Assembly: GCA_035236585.1 (NCBI GenBank)
Contig: CP141139.1
Coordinates: forward strand, 33,179,217 to 33,243,216
Reading direction: 5' to 3'
Source: Warburgia ugandensis
Lineage: Eukaryota; Streptophyta; Magnoliopsida; Canellales; Canellaceae
DNA length: 64,000 nt
Shown one piece after another: positions 36,480 through 49,159 of this stretch. The translations under genes and the position numbers were made by a program. Below the pieces are notes generated by a model. That model was not told the origin of the DNA, searched no databases, and saw only the letters and a program-made list of their open reading frames with translations. How positions within the stretch are numbered: position 1 is the stretch's first letter; every line of letters begins with the position of its first letter.

Positions 36480-38152
36480 TAGGCAAGCCCAATCTTCAAA
36501 TGCAGTCGTTGAAGGTATTCTTTTATCTATGATACACCTGCTAAAGTTCTATTTGATATAGGCTCCACTCATTCTTTCATATCCCGGGAATTTGCATCAT
36601 CCTTGGATATTATACCACAGGACCTAGACTTCACTCTAGAAGTCATGACTCTTGTAGGCCAGGCACTCCCCACCTATTCTTATCTCCAAGATGTCCCCAT
36701 TTTGATCAAGGACCATTTGCTACATGCCAATCTTATCCACTTAGATATGAATGACTTCGACATCATCCTAGGTGTGGACTGGCTAGCCTTTCATCATGCC
36801 TTTGTTGATTGCCACCAGAAACGTGTCACTTTTACCCTACGTAATGGAGATACTTTCACCCTCCAAGGAAGAAAGGATTATTTAGGAGCGTGTGTTATTT
36901 CTGCCATGAAAGTAGCTAAGCACATTGCTCAGGGATGCCCCTTCTTCTTAGCCAAGATTGAATCTGTCGAGAGTCCCCAACCAAAGCTAGAGGATGTCGA
37001 GATAGCCCTAGAATTTCCTAACGTATTCCCTGAGGACTTACCAGGTCTACCTCCACCAAGGAAAATTGAGTTTATCATTGACCTTATACCCGGTACTTCC
37101 CCCATTTCCAAAGCTCCTTACCTGAATGGAAATGGGACCATATTACCATGGACTTCATCGTAGGGTTACCCAGGACCTCTAAGGGTCATGACATGATCTG
37201 GGTAATTGTTGACAGATTAACTAAGACAGCCCATTTCCTTCCTATACGTCATACCCAATCCATTGATAGTCTATCTCAGCTATACATCAAAGAGATAGTG
37301 AGTCTACATGGCATACCCCTTAGTATCACTTCAGATAGGGATAACCGCTTCACTTCGTAACTTTGGAAGTCTGTCCAAAAATCCTTAGGATCTTCCTTGA
37401 ACTATAACACAGCCTTCCATCCACAGACCGATGGACAGTCAGAGCGCACAATCTAGATAGTCGAAGATATGTTGCAAACCTGTGCCCTCGATTGCAAGCA
37501 GAGCTGGGATGAAAACCTACCGCTAGTCAAGTTTGCGTACAACAATAGCTTTCAGTCAAGCATTGGCATGGCTCCGTACGAGGCGCTCTATGGGAGACCT
37601 TGTCGATCACCCACCAGTTAGAGTGAAGTTGGAGAGTCCAGGGTGTTCCAGTCTGAGCTAGTGGAGCAATGCGCCGAGAAGGTCAAACTCATAAGAAGAC
37701 GCCTCCTCATAGCTCAAAGCCACCAAAAGAGCTATGCTGATCGAAGGAGGAGACCATTGGAATTCGACATAGGAGAGCACGTTTTCCTGAAGATATCTCC
37801 CACTAAAGGAGTTATGCGGTTTGTTGTCAAAGGAAAACTTAGTCTGCATTACATAGGACCTTTCGAAATGCTGGAGAAAGTGGGAAAAGTGGCCTACAGG
37901 ATCGCACTACCCTCTCAGCTATCTGAAGTGCATAACGTATTCCATGTATCTATGCTAAGGAGGTACGTGCCTGACCCTGCTCATGTCATCAACCAGGTAC
38001 CCATGGAGTTGACGGAGGATCTCAAGCTAGAGACGAGACCAATTGAGATCCAGGATTGTAAGAATAAGAAGTTACGGAACAAGGACATACCCTTAGTCAA
38101 AGTTTTGTGGAGAAATGCGCACATGGAAGAAGAGACTTGGGAACCGGAGTAA
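36480..38152 (+). mobile_element. Element E protease, integrase and chromodomain remnant
   Basis: A GSTHSFIS protease motif lies near 36560, IILGVDWLAFHHAFVDC near 36765, and the LPGLPP linker near 37040. The integrase core entry [18 protein letters not shown] is at 37148. The [18 protein letters not shown] segment is near 37545. The C-terminal part KVAYRIALPSQLSEVHNVFH is near 37887, and the chromodomain-like IPLVKVLWRNAHMEEETWE ends near 38152. Reverse transcriptase and RNase H were not recognised. Broken. Confidence 0.9.
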
Positions 38153-38236
38153 AAAATGCGAGAAAAGTACCCCGAGATCTTTTGATTGTATATATAGTAG
38201 AATTTCGGGGGCAAAATTCCCCTAAGGGGGTAAGAA

Positions 38237-40434
38237 TATAATGACTCCAATTTTGAAATAGTAAAATCCCAAGTTAGCAATGAAAAGTTCATTTTTTGAA
38301 GATAAGGGCATTTTGGTCATTTCACTATTCACCTTGATTGAACCCAGAAATTTGATCCTAAAAATGGTACCATTAGGTGCGTCTCAAAAAAAGGAATCCA
38401 ACAAGACTAAAATCACCCAAAACGGAGTTAAAATCAGCAAATTATGGCCCTTTGAAGTTTAGGGGCAAAAATGTAATTTTTACTAAAAAAGGAATTAGCC
38501 TACAAAACACAAGGGCCCGTTTTGATACAGGTACCCTTCATCTTCAACCTCCTAGAGGGTTCTAGAATAGCGGTGATTGGAGGAGAAATCACTGCCATTC
38601 TGGAGGTTTCTCCACCGCCATTCAAGGGCGGTGAGAGCTCCCTCCAGAACCCTCTTATAGCTTTATAAATAGAGCTCTTGGGCGCCTCTAATGGAAGCCC
38701 AAAAGCTTGAGAAAAACCCCTTTTGGAGAAGCAACCAAGAGGAGAAACGAGGAGAAAAACCCAGCAACGAGCCAGGTATGCCCAAGATCCCTCAAAACCC
38801 GTCTTAACAGTAGTCCTAGGCTCAGTTTTCCTAAGTTTTTGCATGAAAAATCATGCAAAATATAGCCTTGGAGAGTCACCAAGGACCTAGGGACGATCCC
38901 TGGGCTGCACTGGTTTGACAGGGTCGAACCAAGGTGTCCTGAGGATGCCCTAGTCCCCCAATGAACGAGACGTTCCAGACGGAACGAAACGCGTCGACCG
39001 CATTCGAGAGAACCAAACGGGGGCATCCGTGGACACGCCCGCATAAGGAACAGATGGACGAGAAATCCAGCATGTCTGTAGATGTGCAGCGTGCTAGCGT
39101 TCTAGGATTTCCACTTCTTAAAGCCCGCTGGGGGGCATGCTGCTGACGCGCAGCGCGCTAGCATTCCGCATTTTCACTCTTAAGGGCCTTATGTACATGT
39201 GATATTAAAAAGCTTATAACTTGAGATCTAGAGCTCCAATTGAGGCACCGAAAAAGGCGTTGTGTCCGTGTCGATGACGCGAACATACCCAAACTATAAA
39301 ATCCCTGATCAAGGCCCAATCAAAGGTGGGCATGACCCTTAGAATAGGATGGTGACGCGTGGCTGCTAGACCTTTAGAAAACTGATGATACCAAGGCCCA
39401 ATTAGGACCTTAGGACACCCATAGGTATAGGGATGGACCCTTAATGCCTAAGTAATAAGACCAACCACTCTAAAACCTATAAAAGATAGGCTAAACTAAC
39501 CTTGATTCCCCAAACCATGTTCAGGAGCATATGAGGACAAAGGGGTTAGCGCGACGTAGCCAGGTAGGTACTTTGATCTTGGAAAAGTTATTTTGGTTTG
39601 GTGCACTAAGATTTCTTTCTTATTAGTAGTTTTTTGAAATTATGTCTCGAATGGATTTTTGTTATGTGGAATGTATTATGAATTCATTACTGTGGTAAAT
39701 ACTTGACATATTTCAAATTACATTATAAATGATTATAGTTTTGCATGATGCAGTATGAACAAGTGATCAATATGGTAAATTATGATTTTGTTTTGTATAA
39801 TTGCATCTTATTCCTCCTACACAAGCAATTGCTTGCTAATACAAAGAATAGTAGTAGGTTTGGCATGTTGACAATATCTCAAGACAAAGGACTCCCAAGG
39901 AATAGGAGTTGTTACTGACAGGAGTGTGCCAACGAAAACTCTTGACTAGGACAGGTAACAAGTGGTTTATGTTAGAAGTTATTTTACCAGAAATGAGAAA
40001 AAGATTGCAATGTGTGTAATTATGGGAGGTTTGATGACTTATGTGACTGGGTGGTGATGTGGAGGTTCTGGTTGTATTTTATTTGAGTAATTTTTTTATT
40101 CAGCTAGATGTATGAAAAGGAGATAGAGACTTCAATTATATTTTAAAATTGTAACAAAGGTTCGTCAGGTACTTTGCAATGACATGCACTAAATGTCATA
40201 TGTCTGAAAAATAGAGGAAACTTTGTTGGATTTTTGGTAGAAATGGTGCTCATTTCACTGAGAATCCTTGTTTTTGAGAAAGATAAATAACACTTGGGGT
40301 TTTTCAAAGTAAATTTAAGTGGAAAGATTCTTCCGCTATTGTTTACTCTTTAAAAATTATTTTTTTAGAGATTGATCTTGCTAAGTCAATGTCTTTTGAA
40401 TTTAAAAAGTGTTATGAATACCTAGGTAATCACA
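38237..40434 (+). repeat. 3' LTR of element E (2198 bp), composite
   Basis: From 38237 to about 39568 it follows the 5' LTR closely, including TATA, the CCAG|GTATGC donor-like site at 38776 and the GCCAGGTAGGT motif at 39560-39570. After that motif the sequence is unlike the 5' LTR. It still has LTR-type features: CACAAGCAATTGCTTGCT near 39828 (compare the A and 23914 LTRs), ACACTTGGGGTTTTTC near 40290, and a proper LTR end CCTAGGTAATCACA at 40434. Confidence 0.8.
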
Positions 40435-42238
40435 AATGTATGCATGATCAATGCTTGATTGTTGTTCAAATTATGTTGTTGATCCATATTATTATTAGCA
40501 AAATAGCTACAAATGGTTTAAATCTCACCATTGATTTATGTCAATTTAGGCGCATCATCTAAATATTTTTATTGAAATTTCATTTGCTAATTTATGATTC
40601 TATAGGCACATCCATTTGTTTGGAGTGCATGATTTGATTATTATAAGTGCATGTAGAGCATGGATTTGTTTGTTATAGGTACATGAATTGGTTTAATATA
40701 ACCACATGGGTTATGCGCTATTGGACATATTGGTGTAGGCACATGGGTTGATTGAACACAAATGCATGAACCGACTAAATTCCATTTATGTTCCAAGGAA
40801 CAAAATCACAAATCTTCTTGTCCTACCAATAGAGTTCACATGAGACATAATGTGAGATAAGATACAAGCATGTGGCAAAGAAAGAAAAAGATGGATTTTC
40901 AATACACTTAGAAAGGGATCTATAAAACTACCACGTCAATGTTATTAGCTATTCAACTAAAAGATGGCCATTAGCTTAAGGTACATAAATGAATAATGTG
41001 ATGCTGTCATTGCACACATTTGTTTCCACAACCACAACCTACATTAAACCCATTGACAAACTTGGTATAATAAATTGATAGAAGGCACCAATATGCTACA
41101 TTGCTGCTTGCTCACAACAAATACGACCTTCCCACATGTACGCTTTAACTTTAGCATCTTGGATGCTTATATATCCTTATGGTGCCTATGCAAAAGATGC
41201 ATAGCTAAGAAAGTTTGCTTGCAAATTACATTCCACTCTCAAATATAACCAGTGCAAAGTTGGGATAATGATATAAGCACACATGATAGATCATTTTCAT
41301 GCCATTGATTTAACTTATCCTTGATTTTGGCTCACTCATATTGAGTAGTTGGTTTTGGATCACACCATTGATGCCCATGTTATATGTGTACCAATCTTAA
41401 TTGTTTCAATTCATTATTCATTCATTATATGCACACTATATCTAACTAATTTATATACCATGCGTTGATCTATTTAGAAATAGGCTCATTAACATCATGA
41501 TCCATTTGATAGCACTTGTTATATGCACACAAGTTTATTGCATGACCCATTGATCCTTGTCTACAACTCACACGCACAATATTATTTATTGACCTAAAAG
41601 CATGTGCATACATTTAGATGTTTAATCCAAAATTATGCACCCAATAATCAATTGTCTATTGAATGGTTAAAATTATGATCTGCACATACATCTTGCATAC
41701 ACCGATTTAGGATCTAAGAACATCACGCGCATCCCCTATATTATGTGCATCATTGAGCGATTGATCCAATTACTGTGCATACTTTTGAGTTGTTGATCTA
41801 GGTAGTGTATGAATTATTGAGTAATGAATCAAAATATCTTGCATACCATTGATCCCTTGATTAGAACAGGCACACCATTGATCCATCATTTAAAGCTTAT
41901 ACACTTATTTTCCACAAAATGAAGCATACACTCAATTGATCTTTTGTTTTCATTTTGTGCACATGCACTCTTGTTTACGTGATATAAAGCATATGCATCT
42001 TTGATTTCACATTCCATGTACCATGTGCAATGTTGATACTCTGTGCATGAGAGTCCTCTGTCATGACATTTAGGAAAATAGAAGAAAATTATATGATATA
42101 ATGTATGATGATTATGGAAAAGATTATATTTCATCATACGATTAAATTGCCAAATATTTTGTTTAAGCACATGCGTACTCATATGCATGTGACATCATGA
42201 TTGAAATGCTCTATCCATTATCAAATTTGAAATGTTAA
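40435..42238. other. Unidentified repeat-like DNA rich in CATTGATC motifs
   Basis: No coding or RNA gene recognised. From about 41280 to 41900 the words CCATTGATC, GTTGATC, GCACAC and GCATAC recur at irregular spacing, suggesting a heavily decayed tandem array. A 100-codon minus frame at 41886-42188 has no family resemblance. Confidence 0.4.
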
Positions 42239-42239
42239 T

Positions 42240-43296
42240 CGAGATTTTGAGATTTCACTCTAAGGTGTGTTTATGTGACCATATGATGAATAGGAGATCA
42301 GAACTATGATGAAACTCTTTGGAGTTGTGTGTAAGGGGTAATTTATGAGACCCTAGTAATTTGCTATGCTATGAGTGCAGTTGGCCACTGACATTCCGAA
42401 AAGAAAATTTCATACCCACCTGAGGTAAAGGCTTTTATGTTTAGGAGGGTCATGGGACCTTCCATTCAGCGTGATCCGTTCTCCCCCATGAGGATTGGTG
42501 TAGGTCATGTGGTATCCATGATCGAACGTAGGCAAGAGACTCTAGTTCTCTTTAAGTGCATATCAAATGAGATATGATATTGGCATATATGTTTATGTTG
42601 GTCATCCTCGAGGGGAATAGACCATTTTCCTGTATGGCCTCATCAGGGTGCTGCTGTCTAATCAATTGATACTATGTTATATGTTCAGATCTAGGGTACT
42701 ACTTCTAATGTTGTGTTCTTTTGGATTGAGATTTGTAATACTATATGTTATTTATTGTGTATTTTGATGTTTAATCATTACCAAGTTTTGATACCACTGG
42801 CAATTAATCAATAGCATGTTATTACCTTTATGCATGTTTTGTCCAGCTTAGAATTTTCCACTAAGTGGTTGTACTCACACCCACCAACAATTTTAGGTTA
42901 ATCGTCTAGTTAGAAGTGATAATTAAGGCATTGTAGGAGGCTTTGGAACAACGAGAGAGAAAGTACAAGAATGAATAAGTTACCTTACTTTGTTTTAGAC
43001 TTTTATTGAACATTGAAAGCAGTTATGTAATAAGGTAATGGATTATATTATGAATATTTGAGTTTCATTATGGTTGTTTAGGCTATGACCAATGGATCCT
43101 GGTAGTGCTTATTCATATGAAATTATTTTGGCTATACATGGAGTTGTATTGAGACACACATGCTTAGAAGGGCAGTTTTGAAAATTAATATATATGGTAC
43201 ATCTTTGAAATGTTAAAAAAAAAAATATTCTACTTAGGATCTTGATCATTTCCAAATAAGTTTTTCAAAGGTTGTTTCTATAAACCCAAGACATCA
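42240..43296 (+). mobile_element. 3' portion of another long gypsy-type LTR
   Basis: The text resembles the latter half of the long LTRs. There is a GGTAAAGGCTTTTATG/GGGTCATGGGACC block near 42425-42455, and ACTAAGTGGTTGTACTCACACCC near 42862 leading to acceptor-like CAATTTTAG near 42890. The ending AAACCCAAGACATCA near 43282-43296 is comparable to AAACCCGGGTCATCACA at 49144-49159. The start of this LTR was not found. Confidence 0.5.
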
Positions 43297-44594
43297 TAAG
43301 ATGATTAGGATTTAAGAAAGGAAAAGAGCTTAGAACAAGGGGTGAGGCTTGGAATCCATGTGGATATGGATGTGGGTGAGAAGGAAAGGGATAAGGTGGA
43401 AAGGAAAGGAAAGGAAATATAGGAAAATTGGAAGGAGGATAGGCTAGTGGAGGAAAGCAAATTAGAAGGAAGGGAGAAAATCTAGGAAAACAAGTGGGGA
43501 TAGAAAGGAAAAGAGGTGGGAGGCGTGGAATGGCTTTTTGGTTGTAAATGAGTTCAGAAATCTAAGATGAATGTAAGCCATTTTATTGAAAAAAGTAGTG
43601 GAGATCTTCCCTACTTAGGATTTTGATTTAACATTTCAATAAGGGTAAGGTGGCTTTAAAATTTCTAAAAAGAGCAAAATCAAAGTAGTAATTTGCATAC
43701 AAAAGATGTCTATGCCACAAGGAGTCTCACAAATTTGGATATTGATTGGATCTTATTTACGTTGCTTATCTTAAAGAAAGAGGGTTTCGATTAAAGTAGA
43801 AATTTAAACAAAATGTAATGGGAAACATGCATAAAATTAGAAATATGAACTAAAGAAAACCTTATAAAAATAAAGATTTTCAATGGAATAAAAAACTTTC
43901 CTACCTAACATGCATTCAATGAAAGAAACTAATGTAAAACTAGAATGAATGAATTTAGGAAACTTACTTAAGGAAACTTGCTAGAAATAAAACTTTCCTA
44001 AACTAACAATTTCCTAGGATACATTTTATACAAAATTGAACAATTATCACACCCCAATCAGTATTTTACTATTCCTTAAGAAAAACATGTAAAAAATTAT
44101 GAAAACAAAAATGGTTGTCATTTTTTCATGTACTCGTGATTGCATTTAGCATATGCAATAAGCCCTTAAACCCTTAGTTTACCCCTAGTGGACAAGTTAG
44201 GCCTCATGAGTGTTTACACTAAATATATCCACAAAATTTAATGTCCTTTATTTTATTTAAGATAATTCACTTCCATTAGTACTCTACTTAATTTAGAAAC
44301 TTAATAAATATGAATGAATTTTTTTACAAATTACCGATATACTAAAGCCATCTTATTCTCGCTTCATCTCAAAATTTAGTATGTTTAAAGGTACATAAAT
44401 CCAGTCCTCTAAATAGATATGCCTATAGTCCATTGGAAAAATGTCTTGACCTCAATTTCTCACTAGTATATACTCAAAAATAAAGATCTCAGAGAAAAGG
44501 GTTCAAATAAATTTCTCTTACAATATGACCAAATTCAACAATATGATGGTCCACATAATTTCTTTTAGGAACATATATGACAAAGGAATTAATC
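43297..44594. repeat. Dispersed repeat, reduced copy of the 49.9-61.6 kb repeat
   Basis: About 43715-44030 matches 49885-50200 in direct orientation (shared words TTGGATCTTATTTA, AAACATGCATAAAATTAGAAA, ATGAACTAAAG). About 44150-44280 resembles 57480-57630 (TTTAGTATATG and TTTACCxCTAGTGGA words). So it looks like a shortened copy of the larger repeat. No coding domain seen. The segment 43330-43560 is very purine-rich (AAAGGAAAGGAAAGG). Confidence 0.6.
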
Positions 44595-45238
44595 TGTAAC
44601 AACCCTCAATTTTGAGTTCCTTTTCATATATTATTTTAATTGAGATGAAAATCAGGAATTAAATTCAGGTAAAATTGAGTTATATAAAAGTGACCCCCCT
44701 AGAAACTAAAAATTTGAACTCGAAACTATAAAAAATGAAAGTATACTTTGATACAATTACAATGACACAAAAAACACTAAAACCAAAGTTTGAATGGAGG
44801 AGATATGAGGATTTAAAATAAACATGACATTTTAGTAAATAAATAAGTAAAAAAAGAGAGAAGAAATGAAAACATTACTTAAGGAAAGGGGGTCTAATTT
44901 GATATCGGCACCCCTCCCCTTAAGAGGTTACTGAATGGAATAGTCTGTTCTCAACCCCACAAAGAGAGAAATCGATAAAGGAGGAAAAATGAGATAGAAG
45001 GAGAAGAAGAAAGAAAAGGAAAAGGAAGGAGAGAAAGATGAGAATAAGGGAGAGAAAAGATAGAGGAAATGGGAGCCTGCATGGGGAAAAATTAGACTGC
45101 ACTAGAGAGAGGAAAACTCGAGGTTTTCAGTTGCCAGATTTGTAGTCATTGTCAGAGAAGGCCATGGGTCAGATTGACGATCCAAGTTGATCATTCCACT
45201 CAGAGTAAGGAGACGAGAAAAATCCCATGGTTATTAGG

Positions 45239-45372
45239 GGATCCATGGTGAGTTTGACCATCGATCAAAGAGGAGATAGTGCATTATGAACTTGGAGACT
45301 TACTGGATCCATGGTGAGCTAGACCATCGATCAGAGAGGAGATAGTGCATTATGAACTTGGAGACTTACCAG
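45239..45372. repeat. 66-bp tandem duplication
   Basis: Two near-identical units starting GGATCCATGGTGAG at 45239 and 45305, differing by about four bases, inside the long LTR-like sequence. Confidence 0.9.
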
Positions 45373-46345
45373 GGAAAATAACAACCAATCCAGCTCATCC
45401 AAGAGAAGAAAAAGCATGAAGATGCACCCTAGAGAAATGATCTGTGATACCCAACTCTTGATTTGAAGTTGTAAGCAAAATCCCTACAATTTCATCTTGG
45501 ATCTAAGTTTTTGAGATGATCCAGCCATCCATCTCTTAATCTAAGAGTAAAAATAGGAAAATACATATCTTATGTTGCTTAGATCTAACTGAGATTGTTG
45601 ATCTAGTTAGAAATTGATAAGACAATCTCAGCTGTCCAATATGTTCTTGTGTAAACTGTGTCTGACAACATCTAATGGATGATCAAATGCTACCAGTAAG
45701 TTTCCCATCCTTGAATTGATAGGAGTGAAAATTTTATGATATGAAATAGATTAGACAATCTAGACCATCTGATCTATCACTGTTTAAACTATGACTTCTT
45801 GATATCTGACCGATGATCAGACAACACCTATGAATTTTAGAACCCTAAATTAACTAGGATATGACCTAAATTGATAGATTTGGATAAAAATTTATAATGA
45901 AATATGAACTATCCAATCCGATAGTAAAGGAATAGGGACCTAGCAATGCCTGATCGGTGATCAGATGCCACCATTACATACATTGACATTTAGATATAGT
46001 AAAGATTCTAGCATCTAATGGATAATTGATCTATGATCCATGATGTGGAAAGTAGACCAATAGCTTAAGTGGCCGAGATCATATAGTTAGAAATGATGGA
46101 TTGTATGAAATCTGACGGTTCCATAATTTTGGATAATCTGAGCTATGGGATTTTGTTTAGATGAATAATCTAATATATAAATGGTGATGGACACGCAAAC
46201 ATGAAGTCCCCAATTATGATGTAAATGCAACCTAAAAAGAGCATTAAAAGCAAATTTTATACACTATTTAGATTTAAGCATGATTTAGATGCTTATATGA
46301 TTCCATGTTGATGTGGGGATTCAAATGTTGGATGTGCTAAATAGT

Positions 46346-49159
46346 TGTCCTGAACCAGAAATTTAAAGCAATTTTCATACCATTGCATCCACTACATGTC
46401 TCTTAATTACTAAATTGATATGGATTATTTATTCTGGCAATAATATATGCCTTTAACTATATTAAATGTTCTTATTTAATTAAAATATGAAATGAAATAA
46501 TTTGTGAGAAGTAACTAATAATTAGATTCTACACTCAAAATGGAATCAACGCGTCAAAGAACACTAAAAACAGAGTTTGTATGACCAAGTTAGGGGCATT
46601 TGAAGATGAGGGGCATTTGTGTAATTTGGACTTAAAAACAAAACAGGCTGAAAACGCAGGGGGTCATTTTGATAACGACACCCTTGGTTTTCCCCTACCT
46701 CCAGCAGACTCAATAATACCGCCTCTGTAAGGCGGTGTCGAAAAAATGGCAGCACCTCCATTGGGTAGCACCACCTTCATAGGCTATAAAGCCCTCTTTC
46801 CCTCCTCTCCAATCATCCCTTCTCCTCCTCCTTTGACTGCTTTGAGCTGTGTTCTGGCAAGGTTTACATCGAAAAACCCCTCCTCCAGCTTCCTCTATGA
46901 TTTTTCAACACCGGCGCAGGACTTTCCTTCGGTCCGGCATTCTCCTTTCTCTTTTTCCCCATTTTTCCTCTGGTTTCATCAAAAAACTTGGTTTTCCCCT
47001 TCTTCGTGTTTTTCGGTGTTTAGGGTTTGGGCGACCAGGAGAAAATGCAAAATCTCTACCTAAGTACCCCTCTTCTTCTCTTTCACCTTGGTTTTCCCCT
47101 CTCTTCTGGCCCAGATCCATGCTGGATGTGGTATTTCACGGCCGAAAATCATCGGGGAAAGCTGGGTTCAGATCCAGCTCATTCGAACCAGACGTCTTGT
47201 TGAATGCAGCACCTAATGAGCACCTAGGAGCGTGCCCATGGGACGGCCTTCGGGCGCACAGCGTGCGGGCATGGGTCCTGGTTCGACCAGGGCGAGTGAG
47301 CAGCCTGAGAACTGTGACGTTCGCTGCATGCGCTGAAGATGCCTCTGTGCGACGCATTTTGAGATGCACACCTTGGCACATCACTTAGGCTTGCGCATGA
47401 GTGCAAACACAGTCATAGTTCGACTGGGACGTGCATGCGTCTTGGGAACCATGATGCGCAGACCTTATGCGGCCAATTCTGGTTCATCCGTTGATGCGCG
47501 ACACAAGAAATGCAATTAAGGAGGCTATATAATTCTGATCGACGATCTGAAGGAACTGTTGTGTTCTTATAAACACCGCGGACCTAATGAAATTATGAAA
47601 ATTAGGATCAAAGAACTATTTTATATGACTATATCCTAAAAATGATAAGAATCTCATAGATCGACAAGATCAAAGATAATCAAATCTCATAGATTGATCC
47701 ATTTGATATATGAGGAGATCAATATACCTAGAGCAACCCTAAATTATATGATTCAACCATTGGAAACCCACAAATCAAAGATATATAACTTATAGTATAG
47801 ATCTAGCTGTTGATCTATAAAATAGGAAATAATATTTGGATTTTTATTTCCAAATAATACCCAGGACTTCACAAAGGTGATCTAGAGCTCGAATCAAGGA
47901 GAAACGTCATCCAAGAGACATTGAGGTAGGTAGTCTGATATTGCTAAGTTTTCAAATGTATTTCCTTATTACCATATTTAGTATGCTTTTCGAGATATGA
48001 TGTCCTTATACAAGCATGCGGAATTGTCTTTATGATTTATGGCTTTGAATGTGGTTACTAGCAGGAACAGATTTTATGAATGGCTTGCATGTTTGAAAAT
48101 TATTGCATAAATTGCCTGATTTATGATGATTGAGATTTGGGTTATTCATATATGCTTTATTTTGGGCTATTAAGCCTAGTGGGCACTATGCTGAGAGGTT
48201 GTATAGGGTTGGCCTCCTGGCCTCTACCAGAAAAAGTAGATGGTATTACTACCAAAAAGGCATTGTCCCTTCCCTGACTGCTATGGTAAATAGGGACGAC
48301 CATTGGAGGTGTTCGCGGCACCCTTTTGGGGACATGTCCATAGTCACTGTGGAGGCTATGGTGGACTAGTCTCTAATTACCAGAGGCACACGATTTCAGA
48401 TGTGTTATGGTCATGAGCATAGTTGGCCCTATGATTTCAGTGTTATCGATATGTATATAGCATTGAGATGGTCATATACAAGTACTCGTGACCATTCGGC
48501 TTGATCTGTTCGCTGAGAGACGGACCATGTGCATGATACTTATAGTGATGTCAGCATCTACTTTGAATGACGAATATTTTAAGAGTTTCATGATTATTAT
48601 ATTTGACTTGTTGGTTTGATGTGTTTGCCGAGATCTTCTAACATGAATCTATTGATTTCTACCTTTAGTCATATTTATATTGTGGAATATTAGATTTCAG
48701 TAAAGGATTCCACAGTTGAAATTGCATTAATGAGCTTATATTTTATGCATAAATCTGCATGTTTACAAAAAAAGGAATCACTGATGCTTTACATGACAAA
48801 GTGCCTTGAATTTGCATATTGCATGACGAGTACTATGCTCAAGAGATTGAAGGGAAGACAAGTACAAAGGTAAGAATATGATCTACCTTTTGGAAATGTA
48901 CCTGTAATTATTACAGTTGGGCTATGAACTGTGACTAGATAGACCTAGGAAATATTTATGATTTTTCTTTATTTTTAAAATTTCCTTGTCCATCTTGAAA
49001 GCAAATGACACTCAAGGTTTTCAAAAATGAATTTAAGATAAAAAATATTTTTTTGCTGCATTGCATAGTTTTTCTAAAAGTGTTTTCAAATGGGGATCGA
49101 TCCCTTTGTAGGAATTAGTTTTACATTTAAAAATGCATGTGAAAACCCGGGTCATCACA
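46346..49159 (+). mobile_element. Solo long LTR (2814 bp)
   Basis: Begins TGTCCTGAACC and ends GGGTCATCACA, flanked by a perfect 5-bp duplication ATAGT (46341-46345 and 49160-49164). Same family as the LTRs at 4820 and 7843. It has a shared block near 46560-46620, TATA CTATAAAG near 46784, acceptor-like CCCAG ending at 47873, donor-like GAG|GTAGGT at 47926, and the conserved core block 48170-48480. Frames of 105 and 179 codons at 46746-47388 lie in its GC-richer leader and have no protein-family resemblance. Confidence 0.92.

Larger units (their letters stand above)
32704..40434 (+). mobile_element. Element E: Ty3/gypsy chromovirus-type retrotransposon, broken, with mismatched LTRs
   Basis: Parts seen: 5' LTR 32704-35323, primer site 35326-35337, gag about 35464-36420, protease about 36480-37110, integrase core about 37140-37640, chromodomain-like C-terminus about 38030-38152, purine-rich run before 38237, 3' LTR 38237-40434. 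The lineage resembles element A (Tekay/Del-like). It is broken, with about five or more breaks. The matching half of the LTRs shows about 7% mismatch by hand count over about 370 bp. The flanking 5-mers do not match (CAAAT left, AATGT right) and the second half of the 3' LTR is a different sequence, so the two ends probably come from different insertions joined by recombination. Confidence 0.9.

Noticed and set aside
46746-47388. Open frames of 105 and 179 codons, GC-richer than surroundings
   Set aside because: They lie in the leader of the solo LTR 46346-49159, overlap each other in different frames and resemble no protein family; the GC content is a feature of these LTR leaders.
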